This document shows positions 1-6,282 of a stretch of 7,960 nt of DNA, one piece after another (position 1 is the first letter of the stretch; each line of letters begins with the position of its first letter). Source of the stretch: an uncultured Lachnospiraceae bacterium (GTDB lineage Bacteria > Bacillota > Clostridia > Lachnospirales > Lachnospiraceae); contig CAKRWX010000098.1 of NCBI GenBank assembly GCA_934418055.1, positions 1-7,960 on the forward strand, given 5' to 3'. A program made the position numbers and the translations under genes. Under the pieces are notes generated by a model, which worked only from the letters and a program-made list of their open reading frames with translations, ran no database searches and was not told the DNA's origin.

Positions 1-1001
1 CTGCGGCTCCATCCTAAGAACATACCAACGATCTTGTTCGGATCCTGGATCTTTGCACAGTAAACGGACATATCATGGGTAAATACTTCCTGATCAATCA
101 CGCCATCCTCATATAACTGATGGAAATAGGAGATTGCCTCTTTGTATGGCTCGGTGGTTGGTGTATACACAACTTCACCATCTTTTACAATAAAGTGATA
201 GATATCATCTAACTGGCCGAAGGTTCCAAAGATGGACTGAAGACCCTGCTGACGGTTATATGGCTCACTAGTAGTATAACGGAACGTAAACGGAATCTCA
301 TCGTTAGGATCACCATTGCCATTGGCATCCTCATTTTTAAATGCTAACAGAACCTGCTCCAACTCTTCCTTGGTTGTTGGAACATCCAGTCCTAAGTTAT
401 CCAGCCATGTCTTGTTGATAAACCATTTGTCATGGGTGGTTGGGTTTAACTCATTGATGGTTGGAAGAGAATAGATATGTCCATCAGGAGCAGTAACCTG
501 TTTTCTGTACTGTGGATTCTCATCAAAAATCTTCTTTAAGTTTGGCATGTACTCGTCGATCATGTCCTCCAGCGGAATTAACATTCCCTGGGAAGCGTAT
601 TTGATTACATCCACATTGGTCAGGATATCCTGTCCATAGAACGCATCTGGAAGGGAGTTGCTGGCAAACAGAAGACTTTTCTTCTCAGACCACGCATCTC
701 TTGCAGTCATCATCCAGTTGATTTTTACATTGGTGGATTCTTCCAGTTTCTGGAAATACTCCAGATCCTTAAAGTCTTTGTTCTTTCTGGTTGCTGCTGC
801 GATCTCGTAGGTAACCGGCTCAGTCACAATTGGAAGTCCCTCTTTATTCATCTGGAACTCAGCCTGTGTCTCCCCCGCTGCCGTACCTGCTGCTTCGGTT
901 GCTGCTGCCGTAGTTTCTGTGGTCGCTTTCGGCACACATGCAGTCATTGCTGATGCGGTCATCGTCACCGCCATAAGCAGTGCTTTTGTCTGTTTCTTCA
1001 T
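1..1001 (-). CDS. Extracellular solute-binding lipoprotein of a carbohydrate ABC importer (C-terminus beyond the left edge)
   Basis: This is the ligand-capturing subunit of an oligosaccharide ABC importer, anchored outside the membrane. The visible 333 residues begin with a lipoprotein signal peptide: basic MKKQTK, a hydrophobic stretch to about residue 21, then MTAC, placing the lipid-bearing cysteine at residue 22. A Thr/Ala-rich linker (about 24-48) follows. The mature domain shows features typical of LplA-like proteins: SLPDAFYG near 116-123, LPTINE near 179-184, WFINKTWLDNLG near 193-204 and an acidic DANGNGDPNDE loop at 225-235 resembling a calcium site. Family members usually have about 500-560 residues, so some 200 are missing off the window. 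Of two in-frame ATGs, the second (1001) is chosen because GGAGG lies 8 nt before it and only 2 nt before the first (1007). It is the third gene of its operon, 47 nt after a permease. The substrate is unknown. An oligosaccharide is inferred from the family. Confidence 0.92.
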   Translation of the reverse strand, partial: MKKQTKALLMAVTMTASAMTACVPKATTETTAAATEAAGTAAGETQAEFQMNKEGLPIVTEPVTYEIAAATRKNKDFKDLEYFQKLEESTNVKINWMMTARDAWSEKKSLLFASNSLPDAFYGQDILTNVDVIKYASQGMLIPLEDMIDEYMPNLKKIFDENPQYRKQVTAPDGHIYSLPTINELNPTTHDKWFINKTWLDNLGLDVPTTKEELEQVLLAFKNEDANGNGDPNDEIPFTFRYTTSEPYNRQQGLQSIFGTFGQLDDIYHFIVKDGEVVYTPTTEPYKEAISYFHQLYEDGVIDQEVFTHDMSVYCAKIQDPNKIVGMFLGWSR

Positions 1002-1009
1002 ATTCATTT

Positions 1010-1014
1010 CCTCC
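1010..1014 (-). promoter_or_regulatory. Ribosome binding site deciding the start of the solute-binding lipoprotein
   Basis: The minus strand reads GGAGG here. The spacing is 8 nt to the ATG at 1001 and only 2 nt to the in-frame ATG at 1007. It therefore favours initiation at MKKQ over MNMKKQ. Confidence 0.8.
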
Positions 1015-1048
1015 TGTTATTATTATTTACCCTCTCCGAGGTGTAGAA

Positions 1049-1960
1049 TCAACCTTTTACAGAGCCAACCATGACTCCTTTTTCAAAATATTTCTGCAGG
1101 AACGGATAAATTACCAGTACCGGCAGTGTTGACACAATGATAACCCCATATTTCAATAACTCTGCTGCTTTCTGCTGCTCCAAAATACTGTCTACATCTC
1201 CCAGACCAGATACCTGGTTCTGAAGCAGGATCGCTCTTAAGGTCAGCTGCAGTGGATGATACCCCTCATCACGCAGATAAATCAGACCGTTCATAAACTC
1301 GTTCCAATGAGCAACGCCGTAATACAGAACCAGTACGACGATGATCGTCTTGGAAAGAGGCAGAATCATCATGGTAAAGAACTTAAAATGACTGCATCCA
1401 TCAATGGAAGCCGCTTCATATAACTCCTCTGGAATGTTATTTTTAATAAAGTTAATAGCGATGATCAGGTTAAATACGTTGATTGCCGGTAACAGTACCA
1501 TGATCCATGGAGTGTTGTATAAGTGCAGCTGGTTCACCCAAAGGTAAGTCGGGATCAGACCGCCCTGGAAATACATGGTAAACAGGACAAACATCATCAA
1601 CGGTCCCTTGGCAAAAAAGTTTTTCCGGCTTAATGGATATGCCAGCATCATGGTCATAATGATGTTGATACTGGTTCCCACAACCGTGTAGAAAATCGTG
1701 TTGCTGTAAGAACGCCAGATCTTTACATTTTCAAAGATCTTCTGATAACCTAAGGTATTAAATCCCACTGGCAGAAGCCGTACCAGGCCATTGTTGATGG
1801 CTACTGGATCGGAAAATGACGCGATCACCACGAAATACATCGGGTACAATACCAGTAAAACTGCGATTCCCAGGATCAGATGATTGGCAATATCAAAAAT
1901 CTTATCGGTCATTGCCTGACTTTTAAAACTCCGGTGCAGGCTTTGTTTTTTTCCGCTCAT
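1049..1960 (-). CDS. Carbohydrate ABC transporter permease, YtcP/LplC/YesQ type (second cassette)
   Basis: This is one of the two membrane subunits forming the translocation channel of an oligosaccharide importer. The 303 residues match the usual family length. A basic N-terminus precedes about six hydrophobic segments (roughly 25-49, 86-108, 119-135, 150-171, 201-217, 269-286). The cytoplasmic EAA loop, which docks the ATPase, is clear at about 179-201 (LYEAASIDGCS through MMILPLS). The C-terminus YPFLQKYFEKGVMVGSVKG is a hallmark of this subfamily and nearly matches the equivalent gene at 5358-6266. The ATG at 1960 has GGAGG 6 nt upstream, and that site is fused to the stop codon of the preceding LplB-type permease. 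The gap between the two genes is 10 nt, so they are probably co-translated. The partner ATPase is not encoded in the window. The substrate is unknown. Confidence 0.95.
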   Translation of the reverse strand: MSGKKQSLHRSFKSQAMTDKIFDIANHLILGIAVLLVLYPMYFVVIASFSDPVAINNGLVRLLPVGFNTLGYQKIFENVKIWRSYSNTIFYTVVGTSINIIMTMMLAYPLSRKNFFAKGPLMMFVLFTMYFQGGLIPTYLWVNQLHLYNTPWIMVLLPAINVFNLIIAINFIKNNIPEELYEAASIDGCSHFKFFTMMILPLSKTIIVVLVLYYGVAHWNEFMNGLIYLRDEGYHPLQLTLRAILLQNQVSGLGDVDSILEQQKAAELLKYGVIIVSTLPVLVIYPFLQKYFEKGVMVGSVKG

Positions 1961-1966
1961 ATGCTT

Positions 1967-1973
1967 CCTCCTA
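1967..1973 (-). promoter_or_regulatory. Stop codon fused to a Shine-Dalgarno sequence (TAGGAGG)
   Basis: On the minus strand the TAG stop of the LplB-type permease (1973-1971) forms the first bases of TAGGAGG. This is the ribosome binding site of the next permease, 6 nt before its ATG at 1960. The arrangement suggests that terminating ribosomes re-initiate, giving balanced amounts of the two channel subunits. Confidence 0.8.
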
Positions 1974-2879
1974 CCACAGACTGTTATCTGTCAGCTTCTT
2001 CGCCAGTTTATTGAAAGTTACCAACAGAATGATATTGATCACGTTGTTAAATAAGTTTACTGCTGCTGAATAACTGTACTGGGCATCCAGCATACCAACT
2101 TTGTAAATATAAGTAGAAATGATCTCGCTGGCTGCTAAGTTCTGTGCATTCTGTAACAGATATGCTTTCTGGAATCCCAGACTCATGACTTTTCCGATCT
2201 CCATGATCAACATCATCACGATGGTTGGCATAATACCTGGAAGATCAATGTGACGGATTCGCTGCCATTTGTTGGCTCCATCCACCTGCGCCGCCTCATA
2301 CAGATCCGGGCTGATTCCGGCCAGAGCCGCAATATAAATAATGGCGCTCCATCCGGCATTCTGCCAGATTCCGGAAATAACGAAAGTCAGTTTGAAATAC
2401 TTGGCCTCTCCTAAGAAGAAGATCGCCTCGCCGCCCAACATCTTAATGATCGTATTAACGATACCATTTCTTGGTGACAGGAAGATGTAAAGCATACCTG
2501 CTAAAACTACGATGGAAATAAAATGTGGGCAGTACAGAATCGACTGTGCAAATTTTCGGAATCTCTGGTTCTTTACCTGGTTTAACATAATTGCCAGGAT
2601 AATCGGAACTGGGAATCCCAGTAAAATCTGTAAAAGGCTCAACCCCAGCGTATTCTTAATCAATGACACGAACTGGGATGATGCAAAAAACCGCCTAAAA
2701 TGTTTAAATCCGACCCAGGCACTTCCCCAGATACCGTCCGTCGCCTTAAAATCCTTAAAGGCGATCTGTACGCCGTACATTGGTATGTAATGGAAAATAA
2801 TGAAATACAAAACTGGAAGCGCACACAGCACCAACAGCTGCCAGTCTCGTTTTAAGACTTTCTGAACCCGTTTCCCCAT
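1971..2879 (-). CDS. Carbohydrate ABC transporter permease, LplB type (second cassette)
   Basis: This is the other channel-forming membrane subunit, paired with the YtcP-type permease just downstream. From the ATG at 2879 it has 302 residues, the normal length for LplB-type proteins. The start MGKRVQKVLKRDWQ leads into a first membrane segment (about 13-33), with further segments near 74-98, 118-135, 164-186, 215-230 and 272-288. The EAA loop lies at about 193-217 (DLYEAAQVDGANKW through IDLPGIMP), and the protein ends in NSLW, as this subfamily often does. The frame stays open upstream to a GTG at 2990, which would give 339 residues. I reject that start because it lacks a Shine-Dalgarno sequence, the extension is not family-like, and a good promoter sits inside it. 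The gene is first in its operon, with GGAGGG 11 nt upstream. Confidence 0.95.
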   Translation of the reverse strand: MGKRVQKVLKRDWQLLVLCALPVLYFIIFHYIPMYGVQIAFKDFKATDGIWGSAWVGFKHFRRFFASSQFVSLIKNTLGLSLLQILLGFPVPIILAIMLNQVKNQRFRKFAQSILYCPHFISIVVLAGMLYIFLSPRNGIVNTIIKMLGGEAIFFLGEAKYFKLTFVISGIWQNAGWSAIIYIAALAGISPDLYEAAQVDGANKWQRIRHIDLPGIMPTIVMMLIMEIGKVMSLGFQKAYLLQNAQNLAASEIISTYIYKVGMLDAQYSYSAAVNLFNNVINIILLVTFNKLAKKLTDNSLW

Positions 2880-2890
2880 AACGATTGGTT

Positions 2891-2896
2891 CCCTCC
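2891..2896 (-). promoter_or_regulatory. Ribosome binding site of the second-cassette LplB-type permease
   Basis: The minus strand reads AAGGAGGG around this position, a strong anti-16S match, 11 nt before the ATG at 2879. The spacing is slightly long. Together with the promoter just upstream it fixes the start at 2879 rather than at the GTG at 2990. Confidence 0.75.
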
Positions 2897-2915
2897 TTAC
2901 GTTTTCGTTGAGGCC

Positions 2916-2944
2916 AGTATAGGAGATTCCAGTTGTGTTTTCAA
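2916..2944 (-). promoter_or_regulatory. Sigma-A-type promoter of the second transporter operon
   Basis: Reading the minus strand, a -35 box TTGAAA (2944-2939, 5 of 6 to consensus) and a -10 box TATACT (2921-2916, 5 of 6) are separated by 17 bp, the optimal spacing. Transcription would begin near 2909, leaving a leader of about 30 nt that carries the Shine-Dalgarno sequence. The boxes are strong by eye, so control by a repressor or by carbon-source regulation is as plausible as pure activation. An imperfect TGTG-N9-CACA arrangement (2934-2950) surrounds the -35 box and might be part of an operator, but it is too short to call. Confidence 0.75.
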
Positions 2945-2953
2945 CGCACATTT

Positions 2954-3090
2954 TTTGCCGGTCCATCCGCTTCCTTTTCCGGTTTTTCACCCATTTTTCA
3001 TGTGAATTTTACATTTTTTGCGGCTTTGCAGGATTTGCGCCTGGATTTAGGCGGATTTTGCCCGGCATTTATTCAGTTTTGCAGTTTTGC
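2954..3090 (-). repeat. Cluster of seven GCAAA words upstream of the promoter; candidate regulator-binding region
   Basis: On the plus strand TTTGC begins at 2954, 3017, 3025, 3034, 3057, 3078 and 3086, always in the same orientation. Several intervals are 8-9 bp or 21-23 bp, close to one or two helical turns, which is the pattern expected when protein subunits line up on one DNA face. AraC-family proteins bind degenerate direct repeats upstream of the -35 box, and such a regulator is encoded immediately upstream, so this is a reasonable candidate site. The minus strand here is purine- and A-rich, so some of the recurrence may be compositional. No gene is visible in this stretch. Confidence 0.4.
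3038..3053. repeat. Short palindrome CGCCT-N6-AGGCG
   Basis: Perfect 5-bp inverted arms (3038-3042 and 3049-3053) flank a 6-bp spacer, within the GCAAA-rich region and about 95 bp upstream of the -35 box. It could be a dimeric operator half-site pair or simply chance. It lacks a following T-run, so it is not a terminator. Confidence 0.35.
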
Positions 3091-3137
3091 GATCATTTTT
3101 TCATTGCTTTTTGTGCATCTTGTCAGCAAATCTTGTT

Positions 3138-3184
3138 AAAAAAATGGACACTTCCGAATTTCAAGCCTTCGGAAATATCCATTT
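3138..3184 (-). terminator. Intrinsic terminator of the upstream transporter/regulator operon
   Basis: The minus-strand RNA forms a 17-bp stem (3184-3168 with 3158-3142) around a 9-nt loop, and runs into a tract of seven U (3144-3138, the first three of which close the stem). Two of the pairs are G-U on the minus strand but C-A mismatches on the plus strand, which fits a structure used in the leftward direction. It begins 17 nt after the stop codon of the AraC-family regulator gene. It separates the two operons. Confidence 0.88.
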
Positions 3185-3200
3185 CTTTTCTTCCATTCTG

Positions 3201-5354
3201 CTATTCTTCTTCCGCTTTTCCCATCTTTTGTTTCTTATACTGATATGGCGTAAGCCCGTAAGTTTCTTTAAATACCTTGATAAAGTACTGTGGAGAGTGA
3301 TAGCCCATCCGCCCTGCAATCTCCTTCACACTGCAGTCTTCTGCCAACAGTTCCAGAACTCTGGCCATCTTCTTCTCCTTGATGTATTCTGTATACCCTT
3401 TGCCCATCACCTGTTTAAACTGGCGGCTTAAGGCATCTGGCCGCATATCCAGGCGATCACAGAGGAAATCCAGGGAAATCTCATTTTCCAGATTTTCATC
3501 AATCAGAGCAGTCAATTTCGCCTGCAGACCGGTATCCACGTTCTGCTTCTTCTGGCGCATATTTTCCAGCAAAATACTGCACAGATCCAGCATCCAGACT
3601 TTAAACTCTTCCAGACTTTCAATCTGCTTATAATACTCCCGGATATCATATCCAAAAATAATCCACATATCCAGCTGCCGCTGATTCATGATCTGATACA
3701 GAAGGGATACCAGATCCCGCAGAGTAGACATACAGTAATCAATGGTGTAATTACCTTCCTGGAAAGATACCGTCAGCGCTTCGATGTGATACTGGAAGTC
3801 CTGGAAATTTTCACTGAAAATATCCCGCTCAATGGCCTCAAACAATCTCAGATGACTTCCAGAACCCTTTCTCTTCTCAATCTCTACATCTGCATCTGTT
3901 AAAAGCAACCGGTCAGAATAGATAAAACGATATCTGGCAATTTCTGCGGCGTTTAAGTAACTATTCCGGATGTTTTCCTTGGACAGTTCCAATGCCTTTC
4001 CCTGAATCAGATGGCAATCCTCCGTCACAGCAAAAAGCCGCTTCTGAAAGTCTTCATAAGCCATTTCCTTGTTTACTGCATCAAAAGACAGAATCACTGC
4101 CACTTCCCCCTTCTCCATGGTGGTAAACAAGCTGTGATAACTGCCATTTCCATTTAAAAGTTCTTCCTGCAGCCGAAGCACCAGATCACTGGCTCCATTC
4201 AAATCCGGATGATAGAGAACCGCTGTGCTGACGCTGTCATACTGCAGATACTCCGCAGCCTGCTCATACGCCTGATCCATCCGCCGGTTTAAAATCAGGG
4301 AACGGACTGCATTCTGCAAAAGCAATGGTCTGGATGACCGGACCGTCTCATTTAAAGTTGTAATCTCTTCTGACGCCTTGGACATCCTCTTTTTAAACGC
4401 GCAGTGGTTAAACCAGGAAAAGACACTTAATATAACCAGATTAAAGAAGATCGACAGTAAAAAGTTCATCAAAAAGATCCGGTTCTGCACATTATAATCC
4501 GCATAAAGCCGGTTATTTTGAATGTAATAATAATATTCCAGCCCTGTTCTCTGAAAGCCAGAATGGAATATTGTGGTTTCCCCGGAATCCAGTCGGACAG
4601 GAAGCAGGGTAACCAGGTTCTTTTCCTTTTCTTCCTGCTTTTTCACATCATTTTCCACCAGACAGGCTTCTTCATAATCCCGTCCCTTGGTCAGATACAG
4701 AATTTTGCCAGAAGGAGTTGTCACCATCAAAGTACCTTCTTCTTCGTCCATATATTCTTTTAGCGATCCTGGAGATATGTGAATAGCGACAACAATCCCC
4801 CTGTCTTTCCATTTCGACCGGGAGATTCTGCTGGCATAAGTGATAACCGGTTCCCCAGTGGGATAAATTCCTTGAGAAGACTCTAAAAACGCGTTCAGCT
4901 TTCCAGTCTCCTGAAATTCCTCATACCAGGGAAGGTATTTTTTGATTTCCTCGTCAGACGTAATATGGTGAACCAGATTAAACCCCGTGACGATAGTCTG
5001 GGTCCCCTCATAATACACGTCCATGCTTTTCACATAGGAATACGATTTTTTGATCTCTTCCATCTGGTTCACCAGCCCTCGGATTCCGGCCGGTGAACCC
5101 ATCACATCTTCTTCCTGTGGAAGAAGGAGATCCTCATTCTGCTTAATATCCGAAAAATACAGTTGTGGAATCTCTGATGCTGCCTCCATGATCTGCCTGT
5201 CTATATTCTGAAAAGCCAGGTCATTGATCCTCTGATTATAAACGGTAAAGCTTTCCAGATAGGCCTTGCTGTTCAAATTATGAAATACCAGGTAGTTGAA
5301 TAACGCTAAAAACGTAATGCTGAACAGATTAATATAAAGCAGCTTTTTAAACAT
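3201..5354 (-). CDS. Membrane-anchored AraC-family transcriptional regulator, YesS type
   Basis: This is a one-protein sensor and DNA-binding regulator, probably controlling carbohydrate uptake genes. A membrane segment lies at about 5-25, followed by an extracellular sensor of about 265 residues (26-291, probably a Cache/PAS-like fold). A second membrane segment (292-316) leads into a basic, possibly coiled-coil stretch (320-345) and a middle region of unassigned fold (346-600). The AraC domain is at about 610-710 and has two helix-turn-helix units: ISLDFLCDRLDMRPDALSRQ (626-645) and SVKEIAGRMGYHSPQYFIKV (675-694), ending in the typical YGLTPYQYKK. The length of 717 fits the YesS type (about 720-770). 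There is no kinase or receiver domain. The ATG at 5354 lies 3 nt after the upstream permease stop, with AAGGGA 6 nt before it. The ligand and the target promoters are unknown. The neighbouring importer operons are the likely targets. Confidence 0.93.
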   Translation of the reverse strand: MFKKLLYINLFSITFLALFNYLVFHNLNSKAYLESFTVYNQRINDLAFQNIDRQIMEAASEIPQLYFSDIKQNEDLLLPQEEDVMGSPAGIRGLVNQMEEIKKSYSYVKSMDVYYEGTQTIVTGFNLVHHITSDEEIKKYLPWYEEFQETGKLNAFLESSQGIYPTGEPVITYASRISRSKWKDRGIVVAIHISPGSLKEYMDEEEGTLMVTTPSGKILYLTKGRDYEEACLVENDVKKQEEKEKNLVTLLPVRLDSGETTIFHSGFQRTGLEYYYYIQNNRLYADYNVQNRIFLMNFLLSIFFNLVILSVFSWFNHCAFKKRMSKASEEITTLNETVRSSRPLLLQNAVRSLILNRRMDQAYEQAAEYLQYDSVSTAVLYHPDLNGASDLVLRLQEELLNGNGSYHSLFTTMEKGEVAVILSFDAVNKEMAYEDFQKRLFAVTEDCHLIQGKALELSKENIRNSYLNAAEIARYRFIYSDRLLLTDADVEIEKRKGSGSHLRLFEAIERDIFSENFQDFQYHIEALTVSFQEGNYTIDYCMSTLRDLVSLLYQIMNQRQLDMWIIFGYDIREYYKQIESLEEFKVWMLDLCSILLENMRQKKQNVDTGLQAKLTALIDENLENEISLDFLCDRLDMRPDALSRQFKQVMGKGYTEYIKEKKMARVLELLAEDCSVKEIAGRMGYHSPQYFIKVFKETYGLTPYQYKKQKMGKAEEE

Positions 5355-5357
5355 ATG

Positions 5358-6266
5358 TTATCCCTTTACAGATCCTACCATCATGCCCTTTACAAAATAT
5401 TTCTGTAAAAATGGATAAGTACATACAATTGGGATCAATGACAGAATCAATGCTGCCATTTTCATGGTTTCCGTATGTACGATCACGTCCGTTACCATCT
5501 CCATATCCGCCGTCTTTCCATTGGTTAAAATGGTCTGGATCACATACTGCAGCACATAGAGACCGCTTTTGGTCACATACAGCATATTATCCATCCATGC
5601 ATTCCAATGCCGTACACTGTACCATAAAGAAACAGTCGCCAGCACCGGGGTAGAAATCGGAAGATAGATCTGGAATAATACCTGAAGGTTGGTAGCGCCG
5701 TCAATCTTTGCGGATTCCTCCAATGCCGGAGGAATACTCATAAAGAAGTTTCTTGTAATGATCAGCGCAAATCCGGTGATCAGGTCCGGCAGAATATATA
5801 CCAGAAAATTGTTGGTCAGATGCAGGTTTTTCATTAACAGATACTTAGGTATCATACCACCTGAGAAATACATGGTAAATACCACAAACATCATAATTCC
5901 TTTTCTGTAAGGTAAATTCTGCTTTGCAAGCGGATACGCAGTCAGTACTGTCACCAGCACACCACTTGCTGTACCCAAAACGGTTCTTAAAATCGTGTTT
6001 ACATAACTATGCCAGAAATTATCATCGGTTGCGATCTGTACATAACCAGAAAAATCAAAGCTAGTGGGGATCAGATGAAATCCCGTTTTATTCACTACAG
6101 AAGCCGGACTCATGGAAATTGTAATCACCTGCATAAATGGAAGGATGATCGATACAATCAGAAGAATCACGATTCCATAGGAGAATCCATCCACGATCCA
6201 GTCCTCTGCACTTCTCTTCTTTTTCCGTTTCCGCTGTACAGTTTCCTCTCTTTTCTGATCTTTCAT
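5358..6266 (-). CDS. Carbohydrate ABC transporter permease, YtcP/LplC/YesQ type (first cassette)
   Basis: This is a channel-forming subunit of the first oligosaccharide importer, 302 residues, full length for the family. A strongly basic N-terminus (about 1-18) precedes some six hydrophobic segments (roughly 29-51, 89-111, 122-138, 152-172, 203-217, 267-284). The EAA docking loop is at about 181-205, reading ALEESAKIDGATN through YLPIS. The usual EAA core is EES here, a tolerated variant. The end YPFLQKYFVKGMMVGSVKG is the subfamily signature. The gene starts 13 nt after the LplB-type permease, whose stop is fused to a G-rich ribosome binding site (TAGGGGG, 9 nt before the ATG at 6266). Its last codons supply the ribosome binding site of the regulator gene downstream. 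It is a clear paralogue of the gene at 1049-1960 but has diverged along most of its length. Confidence 0.95.
   Translation of the reverse strand: MKDQKREETVQRKRKKKRSAEDWIVDGFSYGIVILLIVSIILPFMQVITISMSPASVVNKTGFHLIPTSFDFSGYVQIATDDNFWHSYVNTILRTVLGTASGVLVTVLTAYPLAKQNLPYRKGIMMFVVFTMYFSGGMIPKYLLMKNLHLTNNFLVYILPDLITGFALIITRNFFMSIPPALEESAKIDGATNLQVLFQIYLPISTPVLATVSLWYSVRHWNAWMDNMLYVTKSGLYVLQYVIQTILTNGKTADMEMVTDVIVHTETMKMAALILSLIPIVCTYPFLQKYFVKGMMVGSVKG
5361..5366 (-). promoter_or_regulatory. Regulator ribosome binding site embedded in the permease C-terminal codons
   Basis: The minus strand reads GTA AAG GGA TAA, where the Lys-Gly codons of the permease form AAGGGA. This lies 6 nt before the ATG of the AraC-family gene at 5354. 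It is weaker than the GGAGG sites of the transport genes. Low, translationally coupled production of the regulator is a reasonable inference. Confidence 0.6.
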
Positions 6267-6275
6267 ATCACATTA

Positions 6276-6282
6276 CCCCCTA
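6276..6282 (-). promoter_or_regulatory. Stop codon fused to a G-rich ribosome binding site (TAGGGGG)
   Basis: The TAG stop of the LplB-type permease (6282-6280) opens TAGGGGG on the minus strand, 9 nt before the ATG of the next permease at 6266. It is the same stop/ribosome-site fusion as at 1967-1973 in the second cassette. An out-of-frame ATG at 6273-6271 lies between the two and is too close to the site to be used. Confidence 0.65.

Noticed and set aside
1030..1040. Small hairpin CCTC-GGA-GAGG between permease and binding-protein genes
   Set aside because: The stem is only 4 bp with a 3-nt loop, too weak to be called a terminator or an mRNA-stabilising structure.
1016..1051. Possible internal promoter before the second binding protein (TTGATT, 17 bp, TAAATA)
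   Set aside because: The -10 box matches at only 3 of 6 positions, and the start site would fall almost on the ribosome site. The gap is short and the operon reads through.
2934..2950. TGTG-N9-CACA dyad around the -35 box, considered as a CcpA (cre) or other operator site
   Set aside because: The arms are only 4 bp and the core lacks the cre pattern, so it was mentioned with the promoter and not called.
2933..3431. Overlapping plus-strand open frames across the intergenic region and the end of the regulator gene
   Set aside because: Their products are Phe/Cys/Ser-rich low-complexity reads of the A-rich opposite strand. They lack convincing ribosome sites, and they cross the terminator and promoter of the minus-strand operons.
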